Source: Schistocerca nitens (lineage: Eukaryota > Arthropoda > Insecta > Orthoptera > Acrididae). Taken from it: a DNA stretch of 64,000 bases. Below, in pieces: positions 54,825 to 64,000 of the stretch (the first letter of the stretch is position 1; each line of letters starts with the position of its first letter). The notes beneath the pieces were generated by a model that saw only the letters and a program-made list of their open reading frames with translations, was not told the origin of the DNA and did no database searches. The stretch lies in NCBI RefSeq assembly GCF_023898315.1, contig NC_064623.1, positions 18,923,140-18,987,139 of the forward strand. The letters are read 5' to 3'. The position numbers were made by a program, and so were the translations under genes.

Positions 54825-55302
54825 TACCCAATATATATTAAATTTTCGTTATTCGGCCAGTAAAATAAAATTTTTAGTTTTTAGCTATTTAGTAGAACAG
54901 ATTATCTCTTACTTATCGTGTATGATCTTCATTCAAACCATATTGTGTTTAAAAATCGTCAATAAACTACTGGCGGAAAATCCGAGTAACTCTGACGTGA
55001 TTTCTTATTTACAGGTAAGTGGATTTCACTCCCAGCCGCTTTGCACCGCCACTGTTTACTGGTAAGTACGTACCGTTGATACTACCCCTCTTTGCTTACT
55101 GCGACTGTTATTTCTTTGAATCTGTAAACCGAAAATAAAAGAAAAAAAAAGTCACCGAATGTACCAAAGACATTTCAGGACATTGATGAAACTGATATTA
55201 CGTGTACAACGTCCAGTCTGTTGCAAATCGTTCCACTTTAAATGAATTTTCATTCTGATGGCCACCCACTGGATTACATTTTCCACATCGTTTGACGGTA
55301 TA
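54825..55302. other. No gene recognised
   Basis: May include the 5' end of LINE M. No clear start. Otherwise empty. Confidence 0.45.
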
Positions 55303-55304
55303 AA

Positions 55305-55766
55305 GGGTGCGTCAGCTGCCCCTATCGCTGGTTTCCATGCAACCCATAACACCTTCAAATGCCACACACAAGGTTTTCATATTCTCTCACTCGCTGTACG
55401 CAATCTATTAGTCCTATGGAAAAATGAACAAGACGTTTCTGTAGGAAATGTGATGTAGTTAAATGCTGTACTGGGATACGTTTGTGCTGGAGGCCACGGT
55501 TTTCGAGTTATTCATGAAGAACGCATTTGAAGGTCACTAATGTACATTTTTCTTGAATGATTCGAAAAATATGGCCTCCAGTGGAAACGCATTCCAGTAA
55601 AACAATTAACTACACTAAATTTCCTACAGAAAGGTCTTGTTCAATTTTTCCGTAGGAATACTAGTTTGTGCATAGCGAGCGAGAGAATATGACATTCTTG
55701 GGCGTGGTATTAGACGCCATTGGAGGTTGCATAGTATCCAGTGGTAGGGGCAGCTGTGAATCACCC
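55305..55766. mobile_element. Palindromic MITE-like element, 462 bp
   Basis: Ends GGGTGCGTCAGCTGCCCCTA and, in reverse complement, GGGTGATTCACAGCTGCCCC. The arms (55305-55525 and 55540-55766) pair over nearly the whole length, sharing CATATTCTCTC, AATGAACAAGAC/AATTGAACAAGAC, TTTCTGTAGGAAAT and ACTGGAGGCCA-like blocks. TATA-type sequence flanks both ends. It cannot encode a transposase, so it would depend on one elsewhere. Confidence 0.85.
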
Positions 55767-55769
55767 TAT

Positions 55770-56765
55770 ATACATTGTATACTACTACTGCCTCTGTATT
55801 ATTGTTGTATTCTTCATTCCATGCACTTAATACATGCTTCTTTCCACTATAGTTCACCCTACGCAAGCCTTTCATCGCGTAATGCAGCCTACATCTTTTT
55901 GAACCTACTTACTGTAGGCAAATATTGCCCTTCCTCCGTAAATTTTACAAATGTACCCTTCCCCCACTCCCCTCTTGTTCACACGTAAACATTCACTTCC
56001 TTCCGTTATCAGATTGATTATACACCTTCAGAAAACCACTCCTAACATCTAAATTCGTACCTTGTTTTCGAGAAACGCTTTTCTTTGTGTTGGCAGTCTG
56101 CATTTTGTGTTCTCCTTACTTCGCCCGCGGTTGGTTATTTTTATTTGCAAGTATCAAAACACGTCTATTACTACTTCTATTGTCTATTTCCCATATCAAA
56201 TTCCATCATCTTAATCTCACGTAATAGCAATGCACTGCACTACCCATGATGTACGTTTTTTTATGTTCATCTTACTCGTATAACCTCTTTTCAAGGCATT
56301 ATCCGTTCTGTTCATCTTACAAGTTTATTGCCGTCCCTGACATCGGCAAACCTTAGAGTTCTTATAATATGGGCGGGTCTCGGAGGCAGATTTTTGTTTG
56401 AGCTGCGAACATCGGGCAGAAAATTTTTGGTTTAGCCTAGGCCAGCGGTCATCCTTATAGCCATTCAGACATTTCTTACTACAGCTGTATTACAGTTTAT
56501 TATGCGAGGTTTGAACGACGAACCGGAGTTGCCACTCAGGAAAAGCCTGGGAATCGATTAATTCCTTCTGAGAAAGATTTCAACTGGGTTGAACATAACT
56601 CTCACGTAATGGCATCATTTTACGTGCAAAAACAACCAGACTCACTCGGATTTTACGTGCAAAACCAGTCAACATTAAATAACTAGGGACTGGAGCGAGA
56701 CTGACGATTTCAAATTTGGTCTGACCCTATTCTAAGATAAATTGTAACTGTTTGAAAAAAAATCT
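55770..56765. other. No gene recognised (1 kb)
   Basis: AT- and pyrimidine-rich. No feature identified. Confidence 0.5.
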
Positions 56766-56770
56766 TACTT

Positions 56771-57195
56771 TGTTTGAATTTTACGTACAGAAAATACATT
56801 TTTCTGGGAGGTTTTTGAAACGTAGTGCTTCTGTGCTTTAAACTTGTACGAATCGGTTCAAACTTTGCATGAAGGTAGATAAATGGATAAATACAAAACG
56901 AATTTTTTTAATAGAATAATCTTTATGCGTTGTTGAGTTACGAAGGTTTGAATTCGGGCTACATGAAGCGCGTGAAATTGGTTCTTTTGTGAACTGAATG
57001 CATGGAAGCAGTTTTATGTGAATCAAATAAATTTAAAAAAATGGTTTTTTCCATAAAATTGAAAAGTCGCTTTCAGAAACATAACTTCATTCGAATTTGA
57101 AGTGCAAAAAATACCTCTTTGTCAGCTTTTTACACGTTGCATTTCTCTGTTTCGAACTTGTAAGAATAGGTTCAAATTTTGTAAGAAGGCAGGAA
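56771..57195 (+). repeat. Diverged tandem repeat pair, about 315-bp period
   Basis: 56771-56880 and 57090-57195 share the order TTTGAATTT, AAAATAC, CTTTTT/GTTTTT, ACTTGTA, AATCGGTTCAAACTTT or AATAGGTTCAAATTTT, GAAGGTAG/GAAGGCAG. Strongly diverged. No function seen. Confidence 0.55.
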
Positions 57196-57199
57196 ATGA

Positions 57200-58103
57200 C
57201 ATGTAATTAATGATCGTGCTGTTGTTTATTGAAAGCATTATCCGTTACCACGACACACATTTCACGTAATATACTCGTGAAATCTAGGTTCATGCGAATA
57301 CGCACGTACTGAGACGGTCAAGCTATACAGATGACGATAAAAATATGTACTTAAGGTAATAATGGCACATTTGCTAACATCTTTCACAGCTCGGGCTTCA
57401 TGTGCAAAAATTCACGTATATTCTCGTGAAACTGTGTATCGTAGAGCTGCGTTGCATTACAAGCGCTATGTTTTAATATGATTAAGAAAAAGTCGTTATT
57501 ACAGCTGATTATGGTTCCGTTATATACAGTATTGCCTTAAACGTATTATTCACCAGTAGCGTAAAATCATCGAAAAAATCGTTGGACGCGCAAAACAATG
57601 CATGTACCAAATCAGGAGTATGCCCAACTGTGTATAAAACGATGTACCGTTTGATCGAGTATTTAAACTGTTATGGATGACCAAGCAGAAAATTAAACTA
57701 TCCCGAAAATTGCTGTGAGAATAGTTGCCAGAATAGAGGTCAACTTATTTCTAACCAGCAGGAAGGTTTTACAGCACTGTCTTCAAAAATTACTGTGGTG
57801 TCTTAAACAAAATTTAATTTCGGACAAAACAAGCTTAAGTGCGTCAGTTTTCGTACAGGATTGAAAAGTTGATGGTATTTTATCGTGCATACACTGTCTC
57901 GTAGTTTTTCTCCTTATTTCAGCCAATGATACTCATACTTAATTCGGATTGGTTGTTGCAACATCTAGCGCCAAAATTATTCACGTGAGTTTTTCTGTCG
58001 GCGATTTCTTCATTAAAAGTTTTAATTATTGATTATTTCAAATGCACAGTAACAAGAATTTCAAGGTAAGAGATAATAATAAAGTGTAAGCTTTTCAATA
58101 GTT
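57200..58103. other. No gene recognised
   Basis: AT-rich, unassigned. Confidence 0.5.
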
Positions 58104-58105
58104 TA

Positions 58106-59165
58106 CAGTGAGGTGACAGAACTCATTGGATAGTGATACGCAGATAAAGACATGGCGGTAGTATCGTGTGCACACGAGGTATAAAAGACCAGTGCATTGG
58201 CACAGCTGTTATTTTCACACACGTGATTCACTGAAGAGGTTTCCGACGTGATTATGGCCTCTCTACGGGAACTAACAGACCGTGACCGCGGAATGGTAGT
58301 TGAGACCCGACACATGGGACATACTGTTTCGGAAATCGTCAGGGAATTCAATATTCCGGGATCCACAGTGACAAGAGTGTGCCGAGAACACCAAATTTCA
58401 GGCATTACCTCTCACCACAGACAACGCAGTGGCCGACGGCCTTCACTTAACGACCGAGAGCAGCGGCGTTTGCGTAGAGTTGTCAGTGCTACCAGACATG
58501 CAACTCTGCAAGAAATAATCGCAGATATCAATGTGGGGCGTGCGACGAACTTATCCGTTAGGACAGTGTGGCGAAATTTGGCGTCAGTGCGCTATGACAG
58601 CAGACGAGCGACGCGAGTGTCTTTGCTAAAAGCACGACATCGCCTGCAGCGGCTCCATATCGCTTGGCGACTGGAAAACCATGGCCTGGTCAGATTAGTC
58701 CCGATTTTAGTTGTTAAGAGCTAATGGTAGGGTTCGAATGTGGCGCAGACCCCACGAAGCAATGGACCCAAGATGTCAAAAAGGTACTGTTCAATCTGGT
58801 GGTGGCTCCATAATGGTTTCGGCTGTGTTTTAATGGATCATTGAATATAAGTGGCTATGTTCGGCTATTTGGAGACGATTTGGAGCCTTTCATGGACTTC
58901 ATGTTCCCAGTAAACGAGAGAACTTTTATGTAAGACAATGCACCAAGTGAATGGGCTACAATCGTTCGCAATTGGTTTTTAGAGCATTCTAGACAGAGTG
59001 AATAATCTGGCCACTCATATTGTCCAACATGATTCCCCCAGAACATTTACGGGCACAATCGAGAGGTCAGTTCGCGCACAAGATCCTGCACCGGCAACAC
59101 TTTCGCAATTATGGACGGCTATAAATACAGCATGGCTCATTATTCCTGCAGGGGACTTTTATGTA
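58106..59165 (+). mobile_element. Tc1-like transposon (family F), copy 2, 3' end lost
   Basis: Left end CAGTGAGGTGACAGAACTCA after TA (58104-58105). It follows the family F copy at 18803 along its length, with one central domain rather than two. The right terminal repeat is missing and similarity fades near 59165. Confidence 0.85.
58254..58980 (+). pseudogene. Tc1-like transposase (family F), truncated
   Basis: ATG 58254 opens 156 codons: MASLRELTDRDRGMVVETRH, TVSEIVREFNIPGSTVTRVC and GRRPSLNDREQRRLRRVVSA, then LSVRTVWRNLASVRYDSRRA, the complete two-part HTH domain with its linker. The frame is lost near 58670 where the catalytic core begins (the equivalent of VWSDESRF reads VRLVPI after a frameshift). 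Later pieces up to 59150 match the rest of the core in other frames, for example DNAPSEW near 58940. Confidence 0.85.
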
Positions 59166-59169
59166 ACCT

Positions 59170-59692
59170 ATGTAATGATCATATCGTAAGTTTATGTACG
59201 TATTATAAATTATTTACATACATTATTGTCGTAAACTTGGCACACAGTTTAATATTTCTTTCGGTATCGCATTTATATTTACTGTTATTCTGTGTACTAT
59301 GTTAAGTATTTATGGTTATTTTTCACATGTTTGCGAATGCAGTGCCACGAGTATATGAATAAAATGTGCGGAAGTCACAATACAAAGAAATTAAAAAATA
59401 ATGGAAAAATAAACAAAATAAAAGATAAAATAATAAAGTTATAAAAACAATAAAAACAAAAATTTAAAACTAAAACAAAAATCTCCTGCGGGCATGTGAC
59501 CCTGAGGCTGTGGAAGACTTGTGTGCGCAGTAGAACACAGTAGGCCGTACGGGACACGTTAAACCACACCAAACAGATTAACTATGCCCAAACCAAGCAA
59601 CGTGGTTCGAACGACAATAAGAAAACCTACACTGGATCAGTCGTCACCTGGGTCAACAAAAATCTACATGAACTGCCAACCTATTGAGGTCT
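59170..59692. other. No gene recognised; A-rich tract
   Basis: 59380-59485 is a low-complexity run rich in AAAATAA and AAAAC. Nothing else is identified. Confidence 0.6.
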
Positions 59693-59695
59693 AAC

Positions 59696-59848
59696 GTAGC
59701 AGCACTAGCCGGTTACATGGGTTACAAAGTCGGAGACACTTTCTTCCATACGTCTTACGGCGTCGAAAATTATTGAGAGTAGTAGAGAACTAAGAAATAA
59801 AATGAGTCATGTATGCATTCGAAGTGTAACAAGATTTTAGGTGACAAA
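59696..59848 (+). repeat. Inverted-repeat pair Y, left arm
   Basis: Runs GTAGCAGCACTAGCCGGTTA to GATTTTAGGTGACAA. It is the reverse complement of 60577-60727 with moderate divergence. The plus strand reads AGYMGYKVGDTFFHTSYGVE followed by NY and a stop. Confidence 0.8.
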
Positions 59849-59879
59849 CCGAACATGTGACTTCTTGGTGTCAGAGAAT

Positions 59880-60220
59880 GTCATGGCCTGCTAACTAACC
59901 AGATTTGTCGCCGATCGAAAATGTGTGGGATGTGGTGAAATGACGGGTGCAGCACTGTGAACCAATGCCAATCACCACAGATGAACTTTGGAACCATGTG
60001 ACTGCAGCATCGGTGGCTATAACACAGGACGCAATTTCGGCCTTACGTGTGTCGATGCCATCACACATGGAAAAAGTTATCAGGGCCCATGGCAGACCCT
60101 GTGCCTGCTAGGCAACAGGACACATGCTGAACCGAGGTGAGTGAAATGGTACTCATTTCTACGGAACCTACTAATGTATATGTCCTGCGAATATGAACTT
60201 CCTGTATCTAGTCTTTCAAG
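59880..60220 (+). mobile_element. Tc1-like transposon (family A), 3' fragment
   Basis: Encodes SPIENVWDVVK, a stop, RVQHCEPMPITTDELWNHVT and VSMPSHMEKVIRAHGRP, the last 75 residues of a Tc1 transposase from the catalytic Glu on. It ends with a terminal repeat that in reverse complement reads CTTGAAAGACTAGATACAGG, close to the family A end at position 1. The 5' part is missing. It lies between the arms of inverted repeat Y. Confidence 0.85.
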
Positions 60221-60576
60221 GTGTTGTGTTTCCTTCTGAACATGTACGTATTACATGACATGGGTGCTAATACTGACAAGTAAGATAGTGCGAATATGTC
60301 AAGATGTTTTGATTTAAATGTCTGTGAAACTGCCAGATAAGTCGAAAAGCTACTTCCCTTCTTTAAAATACCCAACCCTGCCCAGGATACATTCGCTTTC
60401 TTGTGCTATGGTAGGAGCATTTTTCATTCTGGTAGAATGTTTTCATAGATTTGTACAGCTTTACTGGTGCAGTTGATATGCTACACACACGTGTTGAGTT
60501 TATTACTAGCTACACAAACTTTGTCATTAACCTACTGCCAGCAAGAAGATTGCAGGCAGTAGCTGTCGACTGTGGA

Positions 60577-60727
60577 TTGTCACCTAAAATCTTCGTACAC
60601 TTCCAATGCACACATCACTCATTTTATTTCTCGATTCTCTATGCTCCCAATAATTTTCGACGCCGTAAGACGTATGCAAAGAAGTGTCTCCCACTTTGTG
60701 ACGCATGTAACCGGCTAGTAATGCTAC
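60577..60727 (-). repeat. Inverted-repeat pair Y, right arm
   Basis: In reverse complement GTAGCATTACTAGCCGGTTA to GATTTTAGGTGACAA. The minus strand encodes AGYMRHKVGDTSLHTSYGVE, NYWEHRESRNKMSDVCIGSV and a stop, in a frame of 79 codons starting at 60823. The same peptide core appears in the left arm. I do not recognise the family. Confidence 0.8.
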
Positions 60728-60729
60728 AA

Positions 60730-62633
60730 TCTCGGCCTCGCTGATCATGCTAACATGGCACCGCGCACCGTTCTTCATTTTATGCGAAAATGCACTACAA
60801 CGATTATTCACGCTCTTTATCAACAGACCTGTTTGTATTAAACGGCTTTCCTGTAAAGCACAAATAAATTCGGAACAACATATGATGATCGTGTTACCTC
60901 ACTTGTACGTTGACTGCAAATCCCGAGGTTCTACTGATACGTCATTGTGAGCAGGGGCACTACACCCAACCAACAGCATCAGAGAAACATACACACAGAG
61001 ATCCTCTACCGAACTGACTACAAATTCTAATTCCGAAACACCAATTCTGAACATCGGGAGATGGTTGTGCAGTAGTCCTAGCCTGTCCCTCTCTGAGACT
61101 ATCAGTCCAGTCGTTGAACACTTCTGTCTTCTTTCCGGCGTAGATACGGCCATCATTGTGTCGATGACTGGGCGATCCTTCTTTGGACAAGACAGCTGCG
61201 ACGCACTGGAGTTGTTTCTCCGACTCTGACTAGAAATGAAGCCCGAATTTCAGTTGATTCTTGCAAGAATTCTGCGTAATTGAGCCGGTGAAGCAGCAGT
61301 GTGTAGCTTATATCGCGGTGCACAATGATACGGAGCTGTGCGCTATTTGTCCCACGTGACGCATGACGTCCAACATAGATCCCACTCTGTGTAGCGGGCC
61401 GCTAGAATTTGCTGGTTCACTCGCTCCGCCTACGGTGTAGGCTGTCCCGGATAGCTTGCTTCACTACAAGGAGGTCTATCGTGCAGGGGCTGCGACTCGC
61501 GATCACTACAGAAGGAATATACAGATGGAGGTAATATTTTCAGTTTACTGAACACCGTTGATGTGGTTTCATATTTGATCGCCATGTCCCATATACAATC
61601 ATAGCTGGGTTATCTTTATTAGACAGAAATGAAATATAGAGCAATTAGAAGTGCTGTGGTTTCACAGAAGTGTAGTTTAGTAATTAGTTATTGCTCGCCG
61701 TGATTCAGTAATTGTCGCAGTCTTCCATTGTTTCTGACCCACCCATCAGCTCTTCTATGCTGATAAATCGCTCGCAGTATCTCAACAACTTTAATCACTT
61801 GGAATTACTCGTCTTTACACAGCTTTTTCACTATCTGTTAGTCATTGAGTCGTTCAACTCCTAATTGTTTATACACTCGTCGTCCAGAAGAACTCCCACA
61901 ACCTAGTCTTTATCGTGTTCTTCTTCTTGTTTTTCTTGTTGCACCTTTCTTCAACGACTCGTTTCTCTGACTTTACGCAGATGTTAATGTCTCTGAGCGC
62001 AGCACTCATACAGCAGAAAATTGCATGTTCAATCCTTACATACAGTACACACAACTTTAGATATTTTAGGGAACATACATAACATAAATAAAAAGGATAC
62101 GCTAGGAAAACTTAAGTTTTATATTGGAGAATCAGTGAGAGACATAGCAATCATACTGGATGAACATGAATGTAGTTGGAGATTGCAGATTTTTGATCGG
62201 CATTTGCTGAGCCACAGGACCAACCACAATCCCACTTGGAAAACAGAGACCGAGAGCTGAATCCGTTGGAAGCAGTACAAATCATGAACACCGGCCATAT
62301 ATTGCTCAATAGATTCGTCGTTTTACTATTATATGAACGAACTCAGCTGAATATTTCATCTCTCCTGAACTTCACTTAAGCCTCACGTATCTCCAGTACT
62401 TTCCACACATTCTGTTCCATTCTGTATATCAACTTCTTCTTCTGTTTATTTATTTCATTGTGACTGTCAATGTATTCCACGTTTTTACGTTTTAGCTGTT
62501 TTATCACATATAAATCTCCCCAATGGCAATGTTTAATTTTTCATATTTTTTGAAACCGAGGATAGGTCTTATATTTCCAGTGATTTACAGTTAATATAGT
62601 ATCTTTTGGTCTGTTTCTGAGTCACCTTCCATA
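60730..62633. other. No gene recognised (1.9 kb)
   Basis: Unassigned apart from the start of the frame that runs into arm Y. A GC-richer part lies at 61280-61510. No repeat ends seen. Confidence 0.5.
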
Positions 62634-62635
62634 TA

Positions 62636-64000
62636 CACTCATGCTCATACGTTAAGGATAATTGCAGAATGTGGTGCCACACAACGTGGCAGTACACAAA
62701 ACTGGCGCTAATAGCATAGGCACATAGGGAACACACACGACACGGATCTGTAAATCCGTGGTATTGCTGATAAGTTGAGAAAACCGTCCCGAAACACATG
62801 TGCTACAAAACGCCACTGTTTCCTGCGCATGTACCCCGACATCAGTATGGGATATGACCACCATGCACACGTACACAGGCCGCACAACGGGTTAGCGTAC
62901 TCTGGATCAGTTGGTCGAGCAGCTGCTGGGGTGGAGCCTCCCATTCTTGCACCAGTGCCTGTCGGAGCTCCTGAACTGTCGTAGGGGTTTGAAGACGTGC
63001 AGCGATACGTTGACCGAGAGCATCCCAGACTTGATCGATGGCGTTTAGGTCTGGAGAACAGGCAGGCCACTCCACTCGCCTGATATCTTCCGTTTCAAGG
63101 TACTGCTCCACGATGGCCGCTCGATGGGGCCGTGCATTATAATCCATCACGAGGAAGATGGAAGCCACTGCACCCCTGAAAAGGCGGACATAATGGTCCA
63201 AAATGACGTCCCGATACACCTGACCTGTTACAGTTCCTCTCTCAAAGACATGCAGGGGTGTACGTCCACAAATCATAATCCCACCCACACCATCAAACCA
63301 CGACCTTCATACAGATCCCTTTAAAGGACATTAAGGCTTTGGTGTCTGGTTCCTGGTTCACGCCAGATGAAAACCCGGAGAGGATCAGTGTTCAGACTAT
63401 ATCTGGACTCCTCCGTGAACATAACCTGGGACCACTGTTCCAATGACCATGTACTGTGTTGTTGACACCATGCCTTACGGGCTCTCCTGTGACCAGGGGT
63501 CAGTGGAATGCACCTTGCAGGTCTGCAGGTCTCCGGGAGAATAAACCGTGTCTGTTCAGTCGTTTGTAGACTGTGTGTCTGGAGACAACTGTTCCAGTGG
63601 CTGCGGTAAGGTCCCGAGCAAGACTACTCCATGGCCGTCTGCGGGCACTGATGGTGAGATATCGGTCTTTTTGTGGTGTTGTACACCGTGGGCGTCCCGT
63701 AGTGTATCTCCTGGACACGTTTCCTGTCTGCTAGAATCGTTGCCATAATCTTGAGATCACACTTTGTGGCACACGGAGGGCCTGAGCTACGACCGGCTGT
63801 GTTTGACCAGCCTCCAGTCGCCCTAGTATTCTGCCCCTCATAACGTCATCAGTATGTGTTCTTTGAGCCATTTTCAGCACACAGCCACCATTAGCACGTC
63901 TGAAAACGTCTACACACTTACTCGCCACCGTGCGACGACCGCAGGTCAAATGCACCGCATGGCCATACCGTGAGGTGATTTAAGCCCGCAAACCACCCAC
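62636..64000 (-). mobile_element. Tc1-like transposon (family E), cut by window end
   Basis: One end is at 62636 (CACTCATGCTCATACGTTAA, TA before it at 62634-62635). The transposase lies on the minus strand and its start is near 63871, so the 5' untranslated part and the other terminal repeat fall at or beyond the window end. Confidence 0.88.
62842..63871 (-). pseudogene. Tc1-like transposase (family E), frameshifted
   Basis: ATG at 63871 (MAQRTHTDDVMRGRILGRLE), HTH 1 with PVVAQALRVPQSVISRLWQR, then, in the next frame, RPRCTTPQKDRYLTISARR and SRHTVYKRLNRHGLFSRRPA. The middle with the first catalytic Asp is garbled by stops. 63288-62842 is open: GGIMICGRTPLHVFERG, FLVMDYNARPHRAAI, PDLNAIDQVWDALGQRIAAR and ALVQEWEAPPQQLLDQLI to a stop. 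The Asp directly before NARPH is Tyr here, and the final acidic position is Asp, not Glu. It is not functional. Confidence 0.87.

Noticed and set aside
60960..61190. Frames of 76-85 codons on the minus strand as a possible small host gene
   Set aside because: No motif, no splice or promoter context that I can defend, and no conservation evidence available.
1..64000. Host protein-coding gene with exons
   Set aside because: I looked for non-transposon coding blocks with plausible splice sites in both strands and found none. All convincing protein similarity is to transposases, LINE proteins or PLE nucleases.
1..64000. CRISPR array or bacterial operon structure
   Set aside because: No spaced direct repeats of the right size. 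Microsatellites, SINEs, LINEs and TA-flanked Tc1 elements show a eukaryotic genome.

Overview
This window looks like intergenic DNA from a very large, transposon-rich arthropod genome, most probably an orthopteran of the locust/grasshopper type (Schistocerca or a relative). That attribution is an inference: I recognise the tRNA-headed SINE ending in GAGCCATTT, the Tc1 families and the LINE tails from memory, and no search was run. I found no credible host gene, functional tRNA, rRNA or CRISPR array. Nearly everything identifiable is a transposable element or its remains, often nested.

Layout. 1-7.9 kb: a Tc1 copy with long terminal inverted repeats (TIRs) holding a SINE, a dead mariner-superfamily transposase, two LINE fragments and two head-to-head Tc1 copies. 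8-13.7 kb: purine-rich DNA, a LINE scrap, two SINE families, an (AC)(AT) microsatellite and two transposase fragments. 13.7-20.2 kb: a nearly intact Tc1, a hairpin repeat, a jockey-like LINE and a Tc1 with a doubled central domain. 20.3-24.1 kb: a Penelope-like element (PLE) with an inverted 3' end, a solo LTR, and the only transposase here that is both open and catalytically complete (22909-23931). 24.6-27.8 kb: a second PLE in inverted arrangement, split by a LINE. 28-39 kb: RTE-like LINEs, Tc1s, a palindrome, a mariner-type element holding a LINE, and SINEs. 39.2-42 kb: the longest LINE copy. 45.4-49.7 kb: a four-level nest. 49.7-55.8 kb: a DD41D transposase, a mariner fragment, an inverted LINE and two palindromes. 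56-64 kb: AT-rich DNA, two Tc1 fragments, an unexplained inverted-repeat pair and a Tc1 cut by the window edge.

The elements do not form a pathway. They are a record of insertion and decay. Several DDE/D spacings coexist (by hand count DD34E, DD32E, DD36E, DD41D). Almost every reverse-transcriptase fragment carries a lesion. The most notable structures are the two PLE loci with inverted 3'-terminal duplications, a recurring TGATRATG-stem-loop-CGAAAY motif at their ends and in other hairpins, and a Tc1 copy split by 984 bp of unrelated DNA between perfect 157-bp direct repeats.
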